From contig JAURHT010000025.1 of the NCBI GenBank assembly GCA_030833145.1, positions 1 to 20,383 of the forward strand: a DNA stretch of 20,383 nucleotides. Reading direction: 5' to 3'. Shown in pieces: positions 13,343 to 20,383 of the stretch. The DNA comes from Aquirufa sp. (lineage in GTDB: Bacteria; Bacteroidota; Bacteroidia; Cytophagales; Spirosomataceae). The stretch's first letter is position 1; the number at the start of each line of letters is the position of its first letter. A program made the position numbers and the translations under genes. The notes beneath the pieces were generated by a model. The model was not told the origin of the DNA. It made no database searches and worked only from the letters and a program-made list of their open reading frames with translations.

Positions 13343-14665
13343 ATGAGCTACATCCCCAGAATTATTGATCAAGAGCTTGAAAAGTGGCGAAATCAGCGCG
13401 ATAGGAAGCCTTTATTGTTGCGGGGTGCTAGGCAAGTAGGGAAGTCCTCGGCTGTGAGGCATTTGGCAAAATCATTTGATCATTTCGTCGAAGTAAATTT
13501 TGATGAAAATCCGCAATTTTCGGCGCTATTTGAGAAATCCATTTCCCCCGTCGAACTGTGCGAACAGCTGACACTTTTGTTGAATGTCCCTATTGTAGAG
13601 GGGAAGACCCTGGTGTTTTTTGATGAAATTCAAGCATGCATTCCTGCCATTTCTGCACTAAGGTATTTCTATGAAAAAATGCCTCAATTGCATGTAATCG
13701 CCGCAGGTTCTCTATTGGAATTCGCTTTATCGGAGGTTCCGTCTTACGGAGTGGGGCGGGTTCGATCTATTTTTCTATACCCTTTATCTTTTCGGGAGTT
13801 TTTACTGGCGAATGGTGAAGCGGGACTGATTGATTATGTGATGAGCGCTGGATTTGCCGTTGAACTACCTGATTTGATTCACGAAAAATTGAACCATTAT
13901 TTGAAGAAGTTTTTAATCATAGGAGGAATGCCTGAAGTGGTTAGCTCTTATGTTCGAAATGGAGATATGTTAGAAGTGCAGCGTATTTTAGATGATTTAG
14001 TGATATCGATTCAAGCGGATTTTGCCAAATTCCGGAATCGAGTTCCCGCTATCCGAATTAGAGAAGTATTTAGTTCGGTGGTTCAACAAGTGGGGAATAA
14101 GTTTACTTATACTTTTGGCAATACCAATCTGACAAATATGCAAGTTAAACAAGGCTTGGATTTGTTAACCTTGGCGGGTATAATATACCCGGTTACGCAT
14201 TCGAGTTGTAACGGATTGCCATTGGGGGCGGAAATTAATGTGAAAAAGCGGAAGTTTTTGTTATTCGATACGGGAATTTTCCAACGTATTTTAGGATTAA
14301 ATATGTCTGAAATGCTCTTAGAGAGTGATTTATCCGTCATCAACAAGGGGAATATAGCTGAAATGTTCGTGGGGCTTGAATTGATTAAAAACACCTCATG
14401 TTACGAAAATTGGGACTTACATTATTGGCAAAGAGAAAGTAAGAATGCACAGTCTGAAGTGGATTATGTCATCCAACACAAAGGGCAAATTCTACCCATC
14501 GAAGTCAAATCAGGTACCAAAGGCGCGATGCAAAGCTTGTATCGATTCTTGGAAGAAAAGAAACTAATGACGGGGATTCGAACCTCTTTGGAGAATTTTG
14601 GCCAAATCCCTAACGTCCAGATTATTCCGCTTTATGCGATAGGGATGTATAAGTCTGGTGATTAG
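13343..14665 (+). CDS. AAA ATPase with DUF4143 / PD-(D/E)XK-like C-terminal region
   Basis: 440 residues from the ATG at 13343; a TTG eight codons earlier lies inside the third repeat and is less likely. AAA_14 domain: Walker A GARQVGKS (28-35), Walker B TLVFFDEIQ, sensor-like VIAAGSLLEFAL, then GVGRVRSIFLYPLSFREFL. DUF4143 region: FLIIGGMPEVVSSYV onward to KFLLFDTGIFQRIL. The end carries a nuclease-like set: the E in KGNIAEMFVGLEL, the D in SEVDYVI and the E-x-K in PIEVKSGTKG. These ATPases are widespread and often mobile in Bacteroidota; their function is not settled (defence, toxin-like or DNA-related roles have been suggested). The base composition looks AT-richer than the neighbours, and the gene sits alone between repeats and tRNA-Phe, which suggests horizontal acquisition. 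Confidence 0.9.
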   Translation: MSYIPRIIDQELEKWRNQRDRKPLLLRGARQVGKSSAVRHLAKSFDHFVEVNFDENPQFSALFEKSISPVELCEQLTLLLNVPIVEGKTLVFFDEIQACIPAISALRYFYEKMPQLHVIAAGSLLEFALSEVPSYGVGRVRSIFLYPLSFREFLLANGEAGLIDYVMSAGFAVELPDLIHEKLNHYLKKFLIIGGMPEVVSSYVRNGDMLEVQRILDDLVISIQADFAKFRNRVPAIRIREVFSSVVQQVGNKFTYTFGNTNLTNMQVKQGLDLLTLAGIIYPVTHSSCNGLPLGAEINVKKRKFLLFDTGIFQRILGLNMSEMLLESDLSVINKGNIAEMFVGLELIKNTSCYENWDLHYWQRESKNAQSEVDYVIQHKGQILPIEVKSGTKGAMQSLYRFLEEKKLMTGIRTSLENFGQIPNVQIIPLYAIGMYKSGD

Positions 14666-14686
14666 GTGTAAATTCCCCTTAAAACA

Positions 14687-14716
14687 AAAGACCCTAACAT
14701 CGCTGTTAGGGTCTTT
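14687..14716 (-). terminator. Hairpin terminator between tRNA-Phe and the ATPase gene
   Basis: Perfect 13-bp stem AAAGACCCTAACA (14687-14699) / TGTTAGGGTCTTT (14704-14716) with a TCGC loop. On the minus strand it begins 11 nt after the tRNA 3' end and continues TTTTGTTTT, a good U-tract. On the plus strand it follows the ATPase stop by 21 bp with a weaker T-run, so it may serve both. Confidence 0.85.
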
Positions 14717-14727
14717 ATTCATTGAAG

Positions 14728-14800
14728 TGGTAGATCCCGGACTCGAACCGGGGACACACGGATTTTCAATCCGATGCTCTACCAACTGAGCTAATCCACC
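14728..14800 (-). tRNA. tRNA-Phe (anticodon GAA)
   Basis: Minus-strand cloverleaf of 73 nt. Acceptor GGTGGAT/ATCTACC (one G-U), D arm GCTC/GAGC, anticodon loop TTGAAAA with anticodon GAA, variable loop GTGTC, T arm CCCGG-TTCGAGT-CCGGG, discriminator A. CCA is not encoded (next bases are CTT). The outermost anticodon-stem pair 27-43 is U-U. It lies 99 bp downstream of cysM and has its own terminator. Confidence 0.97.
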
Positions 14801-14865
14801 TCAATTCCCCGCGTTAATCGGGAGTGCAAAAATAAGTATAATTTTATTTAATCCCAATCTTGGCT

Positions 14866-14901
14866 TAAAAAAAACAAAGAAATCTCGCAAAGCGGGGATT
14901 T
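14866..14901 (-). terminator. Terminator after cysM
   Basis: In minus-strand sense AAATCCCCGC-TTT-GCGAGATTT (one bulged base; 14901 down to 14880), overlapping the cysM stop codon, followed by CTTTG and a run of eight T. It fits a rho-independent terminator closing the large operon before tRNA-Phe. Confidence 0.7.
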
Positions 14902-15775
14902 ATTCGCCAAAAAGTCCGCTCGATAAATAGCGATCTCCGCGGTCGCAAATGATACACACAATCACACCCTCCTCTAACTCAGTCGCTAAGCGCAAGCTGG
15001 CTAAAACACTACCGCCACTACTCATGCCTCCGAAGACGCCCTCGACTTTGGCAAGTGCTCTAGTCATCGCGGTTGCATCTGCTTCTGAAATATCCATGAC
15101 GCGGTCTACGCGGGAGGGGTCATAGATTTTAGGTCGGTATTCGATTGGCCAGCGGCGAATTCCGGGGATTTTCGAGCCGTCTGTGGGCTGGCAGCCTACG
15201 ATTTGGATGGCTGGATTTTGTTCCTTCAAGTACATCGACGTGCCCATAATGGTACCTGTGGTGCCCATGGAACTGACGAAATGCGTGACAGCGCCTTTCG
15301 TGTCGCGGTAGATTTCGGGTCCCGTGGTTCTGTAATGAGCTAAATAATTATCTGGATTCTCGAACTGATTCAACATAAAGAATTCGCCGGTCGCCGCTTT
15401 TTCAACCGCATAATCACGCGCGGATTCGATGGTTTCTGTCAGCGTTACGGTAGCCCCAAAAGCCTCCATCGTCAACACACGTTCACGCGTAGAATTTGAA
15501 GGCATCGCTAATTCGATCTCGATGTCATATAAGCGCGCAATCATAGCTAATGCGATTCCCGTGTTACCAGAAGTCGCTTCGATGAGCTTCATTCCTGCCT
15601 TTAATTCACCGCGTTGGATGGCGCCTTCGATCATGTTTTTCGCGGCACGGTCTTTGACCGAACCTCCCGGATTATTGCCCTCTAACTTCCCAAAAATCTT
15701 GACTTTCGGGTTCGGGTTCAAACGCGATAATTCAACTAAGGGCGTGTTTCCGACTAAATCTAATAGCTGGCTCAT
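14900..15775 (-). CDS. cysM: Cysteine synthase B (O-acetylserine sulfhydrylase)
   Basis: 291 residues from the ATG at 15775, giving the canonical start MSQLLDLVGNTPLVEL; the frame extends upstream but that part overlaps cysE. PLP fold type II: K41 in NPGGSVKDR forms the Schiff base, EATSGNTG (67-73) is the substrate loop, SSMGTTGT holds the PLP phosphate, and the tail has GVFGGMSSGGSV. The GCQPTDGSKIPGIRRWP segment points to the CysM branch rather than CysK. It makes L-cysteine from O-acetylserine plus sulfide; CysM enzymes can also use thiosulfate, giving S-sulfocysteine. The cysE stop ends 1 bp away, so substrate-making and substrate-using enzymes are translated together. It is the last protein gene of the operon. 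Confidence 0.93.
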   Translation of the reverse strand: MSQLLDLVGNTPLVELSRLNPNPKVKIFGKLEGNNPGGSVKDRAAKNMIEGAIQRGELKAGMKLIEATSGNTGIALAMIARLYDIEIELAMPSNSTRERVLTMEAFGATVTLTETIESARDYAVEKAATGEFFMLNQFENPDNYLAHYRTTGPEIYRDTKGAVTHFVSSMGTTGTIMGTSMYLKEQNPAIQIVGCQPTDGSKIPGIRRWPIEYRPKIYDPSRVDRVMDISEADATAMTRALAKVEGVFGGMSSGGSVLASLRLATELEEGVIVCIICDRGDRYLSSGLFGE

Positions 15776-15776
15776 A

Positions 15777-16580
15777 TTAATCTTGGATAACTTTGACGTT
15801 CTCTTGGTGGTAAATCTTTGTATTAGGGGCAACGCTGCGGGTTAACCAGACGTTTCCGCCGATGATCGAGTCTTTTCCTACAATCGTTTCACCGCCTAAA
15901 ATGGTGGCGCCGGAGTAGATAACCACGCCGTCTTCGATGGTAGGATGGCGCTTCGTGGAGGCCATCGATTTGTCGACGGAAAGGGCCCCTAGGGTTACCC
16001 CTTGGTATAATTTAACTCGTTCGCCAATGACGGAGGTTTCTCCAATCACAATTCCGGTACCGTGGTCCATAAAGAAATAGCGACCGATGCTGGCGCCGGG
16101 GTGGATGTCGATACCGGTTTTGGAATGCGCATATTCTGTCAAAATCCGCGGAATCAACGGCACTTTTTCCTGGTGCAATCCGTGCGCCAAACGGTAAAAG
16201 GCCAAGGCATAAAAGCCTGGATAGGTGCGAATTACCTCATAAGAGGTGGTCGCTGCCGGGTCGCCCGCCACCATGGCTTCTACGTCCGTTTGCAAGAGGT
16301 CATAGATGGCTGGTATTTGGCCTAAAAAGCGCTGTGCAATGACCACTGGTTCTTCAGAAAGCTGGTCTTTCATCGAATGCAACAGGCTTTCTAGCCCGTT
16401 TTCGATACTTTCCCAAACCGCCACTAATTCAGCCGTTTCCTTAAAATGGACGCGCGTTTGCTCCGGGAAAAGCGTCAAAACGATTTTCGTGAACAACTTT
16501 TTAATGTCAGACGTCGCCGGGAAGGGGGGCGTCTGCTGGTGTTGTGCTAATAGCTTGTCTAAAAAGGACTTAGGTAGCAT
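15777..16580 (-). CDS. cysE: Serine O-acetyltransferase
   Basis: 267 residues from the ATG at 16580 (MLPKSFLDKLL); an upstream in-frame ATG at 16670 would lie deep inside mnmH and is rejected. An alpha-helical N-terminal region (about 1-150) precedes the left-handed parallel beta helix with hexapeptide repeats: GIDIHPGASIGRYFFMDHGTGIVIGETSVIGERVKLYQGVTLGALS, then RHPTIEDGVVIYSGATILGGETIVGKDSIIGGNVW. D and H of FMDHGTG are the catalytic pair known in this family. It converts serine and acetyl-CoA to O-acetylserine, the substrate of CysM. The start overlaps the mnmH end by 11 bp. In other bacteria the enzyme is often feedback-inhibited by cysteine through its C terminus; the short tail here (YHQENVKVIQD) does not show that directly. 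Confidence 0.94.
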   Translation of the reverse strand: MLPKSFLDKLLAQHQQTPPFPATSDIKKLFTKIVLTLFPEQTRVHFKETAELVAVWESIENGLESLLHSMKDQLSEEPVVIAQRFLGQIPAIYDLLQTDVEAMVAGDPAATTSYEVIRTYPGFYALAFYRLAHGLHQEKVPLIPRILTEYAHSKTGIDIHPGASIGRYFFMDHGTGIVIGETSVIGERVKLYQGVTLGALSVDKSMASTKRHPTIEDGVVIYSGATILGGETIVGKDSIIGGNVWLTRSVAPNTKIYHQENVKVIQD

Positions 16581-17589
16581 GTTGTAAAAGTAAATCGGTT
16601 TGTTCGACCGGGTCCAGCGTGTGGACTTCGATGCGGGTGATTTTTGATTCGTTCCGTAATTCAAGGCCATACATATAGGCCTTATCGTAGTAATGCAGCG
16701 TGATTTCTGCTACTAAACTAAAGTCGCCTGCCTCCAGTGCTTCCATCGCGATGGCGTAGCGGTCCAGGCCTAAGCGTTTCTTTATTTTGCCCAAAGCTTT
16801 GGCCAATTCCTCCTTCGGATAAGACGCATACACGTTCACTAAATGGGGTAAACGGTAGACCGGTTCGATATCTAAAAACACCACTGGCGCCTCCCGGAGC
16901 TGATTATAGAGTGGTGCACCCATAAAAACCTGACCTATGTGGCGACTTTCATCCTCCACCCAGATCTCGCGGCTATAATCAAAACTGCACAAAACGCGGT
17001 GCACCTCATTCTCAAAATGCTCACTCGTAGGCTGCACCTCCAGACCTAAATGCCCAAAAGCAGATCCCCGATGGTGCGCAATTCCTTCTAAATCCAAGAC
17101 TTGATGCCCTCTTTTCACTAATTCGTGCAAGATTTCCGTCTTCCCAGATCCCGTCTTCCCACCCAAAACGCGGAAGGGAATCGGTCGATCAAAAATGGCC
17201 AATACTTCATTACGATAGGCCTTATAACCTCCCACGAGGATTTTAACCTTCAATCCGGCCGTCTCAAAAAGCCAGGCCATACTGCCACTTCGCATTCCTC
17301 CGCGCCAGCAATGGACCAGAACGGTGTTGTCGACGGCTAGTTTTTTGGCCTTTTTTACCCAAGCCGCGAGTTGTGGACCCACGTATTCCAAGCCTAATTC
17401 AATTGCCTGATCTTTGCCTTTTTGTTTATAACAGGTACCCACCGCAGCGCGTTGTGCATCATCAAAAATAGGAAAGGAAATGGCCCCAGGAATCCTTGCC
17501 CGCGCATATTCGCCAGGCGATCGCACATCGAGCACCGGGTATGTTTTTGCGGCTTCGAGGAAGTCTGACGGACTTAGTTTTTCGGGCAT
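16570..17589 (-). CDS. mnmH: tRNA 2-selenouridine synthase
   Basis: 339 residues (synonym selU, ybbB). An N-terminal rhodanese domain (about 5-120) has catalytic C94 in LVHCWRGGMRSGSMAWLF; a C-terminal P-loop domain starts with VLGGKTGSGKTEIL (P-loop 143-151). SFDYSREIWVEDESRHIG is also typical of the family. The enzyme replaces sulfur by selenium at C2 of uridine 34 in tRNAs for Lys, Glu and Gln, via a geranylated intermediate, using selenophosphate. The selenophosphate synthase SelD is not in the window. The ATG overlaps the bshC stop by one base (TAATG) and the end overlaps cysE, so it is translated from the thiol operon. Confidence 0.95.
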   Translation of the reverse strand: MPEKLSPSDFLEAAKTYPVLDVRSPGEYARARIPGAISFPIFDDAQRAAVGTCYKQKGKDQAIELGLEYVGPQLAAWVKKAKKLAVDNTVLVHCWRGGMRSGSMAWLFETAGLKVKILVGGYKAYRNEVLAIFDRPIPFRVLGGKTGSGKTEILHELVKRGHQVLDLEGIAHHRGSAFGHLGLEVQPTSEHFENEVHRVLCSFDYSREIWVEDESRHIGQVFMGAPLYNQLREAPVVFLDIEPVYRLPHLVNVYASYPKEELAKALGKIKKRLGLDRYAIAMEALEAGDFSLVAEITLHYYDKAYMYGLELRNESKITRIEVHTLDPVEQTDLLLQHAT

Positions 17590-19064
17590 TATAGGGTTAT
17601 TTCGTAGAATTCGAAGTTCAGTGGATCGAATGTCTTAAGTAAATCTTGTATAAAATCTGGGTGATCGCTCGCGAATTCGAGGAAGTTTGTGTGGCGCTCT
17701 TGCCATTCTCCCACAGGAAATAAAGCTTCTTTTAAGGCCAAAACCTGTCTCACCTCATCCCCCTGATTACGCTCTTCCGCGCGCTTTAATTTCTTCGCTA
17801 ATCGTTCCAAACCTTTCGTCCAACGCGCCTGCTCTGCGAGAACGCTCGCTTCTAAGGTAGGGTCGATGGCTTTTGCGCGTGCAGCTAATTCCGTTAAAAT
17901 AGGCTGTAAGGCTTTCGTCTCACCGACTGTATCTAGCTGATGCGTCGTGCGTCCCGCCACAAAATCGCGTCGTAGCGCTAATTCGTTTTTAAACAAATCC
18001 GCTAAACTCAAGCCTAATTTCTCCGCTTTCTCCGCCTGCTTTTGCGTCTTCACGATCGCAAAGTTGCGCGGCAATAAAATAGGGAACGGAACCTGGTGTA
18101 AATCGAAAATACCTTTCAATTGCAACCAATACGCCACCTCCGCCGGGCCACCGATGTAGGCCAGGTTAGGTAAAATGACTTCTTGGTACAAGGGACGCAA
18201 GATCACATTCGGGCTAGCATCCGTGATATTAACAGAATCGCCTGCCTCTAAACGAACGCGATCATTTTCGGTTAATTCAAACAAGTTCACCGGACGCGCC
18301 GAAACCTGTGTTTTATAGCCTAAAGCCTCTAATTTCTCCGTAGTTGCCCGTACGATGGGTTCGTGCACTTGTTGTTTCAAATCCGCCTCCATGATAGGAC
18401 CAAAAATCGACTTCAACCGTACATCGTCTGCATCGAGACAGACTAAACCTTCAGCGCCGAAAAGCGCGTGCATATACATTCTCACTGCTTCAGAAAGAGT
18501 TTTACCTTCTGAATAGGCCTTGTCGAAAATCTCGTTTCTAAACGGGATCTTCGGGAAATCACTTAGAGAAAAGCGACCTACGGCACCTTTTTGGGGTGTA
18601 TTCCATTCGTATTTCGTCCCAAAAGCAAAGAAGTGATTAATCTCTTCAAAATCGTGGTCCTCCGTCGCCATCCAATAGACCGGCACAAAGCGCTGAGCGG
18701 GATAAGCTTTTTGAAGTTTTCGCGCCAAGTTAATGGTGGAGACCAACTTATAAATCACATACAGCGGACCTGTATAGCTATTTAATTGATGCCCCGTCGT
18801 GACGGTAAAGGTATTTTCATCGCGAAGATCCACAGCTGGCATTTCAGCGCCTATCGAGGCATATTGCTCCGTTAAAACCGTTTGTAAGACTGCCCGAGAA
18901 GTCGTGGGGAATGTGCTTTTAGAAGCAATTTGCTCTTTGAAATTTGAGATCTGTGGACCATTGTTGTAAAACGCTTTCAACTCAGGCTTCTCCGCTAAAT
19001 AATCCAGTAGCAGCTTGGAGAATGCGTTCAACGAAGCAAAGGAATGCGTTTTATGATTCATCAT
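17589..19064 (-). CDS. bshC: Bacillithiol biosynthesis cysteine-adding enzyme
   Basis: 491 residues, slightly shorter than the usual 500-540. Signature segments: TVTTGHQLNSYTGPLYVIYKL (about 87-107), VPVYWMATEDHDFEEIN, RPVNLFELTENDRVRLE, and LPNLAYIGGPAEVAYWLQLKGIF. A charged helical stretch (about 390-440, ERLAKKLKRAEERNQG) fits the coiled-coil dimer region. BshC joins L-cysteine to glucosaminyl malate to make bacillithiol, the low-molecular-weight thiol used instead of glutathione in Bacillota and many Bacteroidota. BshA and BshB are elsewhere. Two ATG codons are adjacent (19064 and 19061); either may start, and the first overlaps the nuoA stop by 4 bases. The downstream cysE-cysM supply its cysteine. 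Confidence 0.94.
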   Translation of the reverse strand: MMNHKTHSFASLNAFSKLLLDYLAEKPELKAFYNNGPQISNFKEQIASKSTFPTTSRAVLQTVLTEQYASIGAEMPAVDLRDENTFTVTTGHQLNSYTGPLYVIYKLVSTINLARKLQKAYPAQRFVPVYWMATEDHDFEEINHFFAFGTKYEWNTPQKGAVGRFSLSDFPKIPFRNEIFDKAYSEGKTLSEAVRMYMHALFGAEGLVCLDADDVRLKSIFGPIMEADLKQQVHEPIVRATTEKLEALGYKTQVSARPVNLFELTENDRVRLEAGDSVNITDASPNVILRPLYQEVILPNLAYIGGPAEVAYWLQLKGIFDLHQVPFPILLPRNFAIVKTQKQAEKAEKLGLSLADLFKNELALRRDFVAGRTTHQLDTVGETKALQPILTELAARAKAIDPTLEASVLAEQARWTKGLERLAKKLKRAEERNQGDEVRQVLALKEALFPVGEWQERHTNFLEFASDHPDFIQDLLKTFDPLNFEFYEITL

Positions 19065-19531
19065 TTAGTAGCAGCGTGTTTTGTTCTGATGTTATCGTAA
19101 ACGCTATCTGGGATCGGAATGTTCAATTTCTCGGCGGCCGTTTCTGGTTTTTCCCAGTTCAAATAGCCTTTCACCCAAGCAAAAGCCAATCCCAAAGCCA
19201 GGATTCCTACAAACAATAAAATCTCGATAACCGCGTACATCGGGAACTCTGGTGCCGCAGCCGAGAGTTCTTTATTTTTCAATAAAGTAGCTGTGGGAAA
19301 CAGAAAAACTAATTCGATTTCGAATAAGACAAAGAGTAGCGCAATCACATAAAAGCGCGGATTAAAGCGAATATTGGCATTTCCTACGGGTGCTTCACCA
19401 GATTCGTAGGTCGAATTTTTCTCGACATTGGGGCGATTGGGGCGGATGAAGCGGGCAAGCGTTAAGATCAAGCCTAGGAAAAGGATTCCTGCGCCTAAAA
19501 ATGCCGCTACATATCCAAATTGCTCGATCAT
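19061..19531 (-). CDS. nuoA: NADH-quinone oxidoreductase subunit A
   Basis: 156 residues (also called ndhC), a little long because of a C-terminal soluble tail (about 120-156, NWEKPETAAEKLNIPIPDSVY). Three membrane helices at about 8-28, 62-82 and 98-120. The conserved loop YESGEAPVGNANIRFNPRFYVIALLFVLFEIELVFLFP is diagnostic, including the glutamates of helix 2. NuoA is a small membrane subunit of respiratory complex I near the quinone entry site. The rest of complex I is not next to it: dedA is upstream and bshC downstream, both overlapping by 4 bp. In most bacteria nuoA leads directly into nuoB, so this is a detached copy; whether another nuoA exists in the genome cannot be seen. Confidence 0.93.
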   Translation of the reverse strand: MIEQFGYVAAFLGAGILFLGLILTLARFIRPNRPNVEKNSTYESGEAPVGNANIRFNPRFYVIALLFVLFEIELVFLFPTATLLKNKELSAAAPEFPMYAVIEILLFVGILALGLAFAWVKGYLNWEKPETAAEKLNIPIPDSVYDNIRTKHAATK

Positions 19532-20145
19532 TGTCTCAATTTCAAATAGCCTTTAATCACGGTAAAGGTGGTGATTGCGAGGAAGAATAAGATGATGTAT
19601 TGTACGTAGTTGATGATGCCGGGGAAACTTTGGCCTAAATAATACCCTCCCGTCACTAAAATACCCACCCATAGTCCGCCTCCCACGATATTCAGCAGGA
19701 TAAATTTGTACCAAGAAAGGTGGCTAATGCCCGCCAAAATGGGAGTAAAAGTCCGAACTATAGGCAAAAAGCGACTGATCACCAGCGCACTAAATCCGTA
19801 TTTGTCAAAAAACTCCCGGGTCGATTCTAGGTGTTTCTTCTTGTAAAACCAGCCATCTGGCCTGTTTATGAGCGATTTTCCGAAAAAGCGTCCCACTAAA
19901 TAACCCACGAGGGAACCGATGACGGCAGCCAGAAAAATACTCAATAAAAGCGAGCTCAAAGGCTCCTTAAGCACGCCCGTACCCCCAAAAACTCCCGTCA
20001 AAAACAATAAATAATCTCCGGGAAGGAAAAAAGCGAAGAAAAGGCCATTCTCAGCGAATACAATCAGGGTAATCACCATCAATCCAGAACGGATAATGGT
20101 TTCAGAATCAGTGAGCTGATGCCACAAAAGATTTATTTCATCCAT
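19528..20145 (-). CDS. DedA family membrane protein
   Basis: 205 residues. Features in order: VFAENGLFFAFFLPGDYLLFLTGVF (re-entrant segment with E and the PGD motif), a helix with GSLVGYLVGRFFGKSL, then FFDKYGFSALVISRFLPIVRTFTPILAGISHLSWYKFILLNIVGGGLWV, the F-x-R-F-x-P-x-x-R-T signature of the family, and two C-terminal helices. DedA/SNARE-associated (VTT-domain) proteins are flippases or transporters of lipids such as undecaprenyl phosphate or phosphatidylethanolamine; which one applies here is unknown. First gene of the six-gene minus-strand operon; its stop overlaps the nuoA start by 4 bp. The divergent gap upstream (20146-20227) holds a 16-bp palindrome. Confidence 0.92.
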   Translation of the reverse strand: MDEINLLWHQLTDSETIIRSGLMVITLIVFAENGLFFAFFLPGDYLLFLTGVFGGTGVLKEPLSSLLLSIFLAAVIGSLVGYLVGRFFGKSLINRPDGWFYKKKHLESTREFFDKYGFSALVISRFLPIVRTFTPILAGISHLSWYKFILLNIVGGGLWVGILVTGGYYLGQSFPGIINYVQYIILFFLAITTFTVIKGYLKLRQ

Positions 20146-20197
20146 GATTTAGGCTGTCTTTCCATCTTAAATTAAAATGAAAACATAAATATGGGTG

Positions 20198-20213
20198 AAA
20201 AATTCGAATTTTT
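20198..20213. promoter_or_regulatory. 16-bp perfect palindrome in a divergent promoter gap
   Basis: AAAAATTCGAATTTTT reads the same on both strands. It lies 53 bp upstream of the DedA ATG and 15 bp upstream of the rightmost gene's ATG, a position suited to a dimeric regulator acting on both. It is AT-rich, so chance is not excluded. Confidence 0.45.
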
Positions 20214-20215
20214 GT

Positions 20216-20223
20216 TACATTTG
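20216..20223 (+). promoter_or_regulatory. -7-like element just before the rightmost gene
   Basis: TACATTTG matches TAnnTTTG exactly but ends only 4 bp before the ATG at 20228. If used, the message would be leaderless or start inside the first codon. It may instead be a chance match. Confidence 0.3.
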
Positions 20224-20227
20224 GGGA

Positions 20228-20383
20228 ATGAAAAATGTCATTGCTTTCGTTCTCTTCGTGATCCTATTTTCCGGCGGCTTGTTGCCTAAGGTGGGTATGG
20301 AGCAGGCCATCAAGGCGAACGAACTGGTGAAGCATTTTCAAGATCACAAGAAGCAGGCTCCGGCAGGTTTCAGTTTTGTGGAC
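20228..20383 (+). CDS. Exported protein, 3' end beyond the window
   Basis: Fifty-two codons from an ATG at 20228 run open to the last base. The start MKNVIAFVLFVILFSGGLLPKVG is a signal peptide or N-terminal membrane anchor; no lipobox cysteine is present. The following part (MEQAIKANELVKHFQDHKKQAPAG) is charged and helical with two histidines. A GGGG just upstream could aid ribosome binding. Too short to assign a family. It is divergent from the DedA operon. Confidence 0.65.
   Translation, partial: MKNVIAFVLFVILFSGGLLPKVGMEQAIKANELVKHFQDHKKQAPAGFSFVD

Noticed and set aside
15776..15832. Longer N terminus for CysM
   Set aside because: It overlaps the end of cysE and adds a basic sequence not found in cysteine synthases; MSQLLDLVGNTPLVEL is the standard start.
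15429..15845. 138-codon open frame opposite cysM
   Set aside because: It is antisense to conserved cysteine synthase coding sequence and shows no domain of its own.
16581..16670. Longer N terminus for CysE
   Set aside because: It would overlap mnmH by about 100 bp; the sequence there is explained by the mnmH frame.

Overview
The window looks like a chromosomal segment of a Bacteroidota bacterium, most likely order Cytophagales (Spirosomaceae/Cytophagaceae-like); the genus cannot be fixed from sequence alone. Support: matches to the Bacteroidota -7 promoter element (TAnnTTTG) in intergenic gaps, mostly no clear Shine-Dalgarno sequences, a bacillithiol enzyme (BshC), a GH95 alpha-L-fucosidase, paired secreted amidohydrolases of the type common in this phylum, and an AAA/DUF4143 ATPase. 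Most genes lie on the minus strand in short, tightly overlapping operons.

Layout from left to right. Positions 1-1251 hold the 3' part of a Wzi-like outer-membrane beta-barrel gene, followed by a small PEGA-domain exported protein (1312-1578). Convergent to these is a minus-strand pair, lptB (LPS-export ATPase) and a Cys/Met-metabolism PLP enzyme. A gene-free stretch of about 600 bp (3434-4037) is dense in palindromic repeats: two copies of a TTTTCAGGTATTGACA palindrome exactly 100 bp apart, and a run of four short hairpin units whose stems differ by compensatory changes. Next come a small XRE-type regulator with a downstream lipoprotein (4038-4787), a strong terminator (4912-4953), and a two-gene operon of secreted amidohydrolases (4974-9295) containing three amidohydrolase-like domains, only one of which keeps the full metal-binding set. 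Divergent from it is a ferritin-like diiron protein of unknown function (9378-9977), followed by a minus-strand pair of GH95 fucosidase and TylF-like methyltransferase.

At 13133-13342 there is a diverged, inverted third copy of the palindrome and three identical 17-bp repeats spaced exactly 33 bp apart. These lead into a plus-strand AAA/DUF4143 ATPase with a PD-(D/E)XK-like C terminus, which ends just before the 3' end of tRNA-Phe. This block has the look of an accessory insert.

The right-hand 5.3 kb is one minus-strand operon in which every gene overlaps or abuts the next: DedA membrane protein, nuoA, bshC, mnmH (selU), cysE, cysM, with tRNA-Phe downstream. It links cysteine synthesis (CysE makes O-acetylserine, CysM makes cysteine) with the enzyme that uses cysteine to finish bacillithiol (BshC) and a sulfur/selenium tRNA-modifying enzyme. 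The last 156 bp open a new plus-strand gene for an exported protein that is cut by the window edge. The least explained material is the three repeat systems (3639-3775 with 13187-13222; 3911-4025; 13252-13334).
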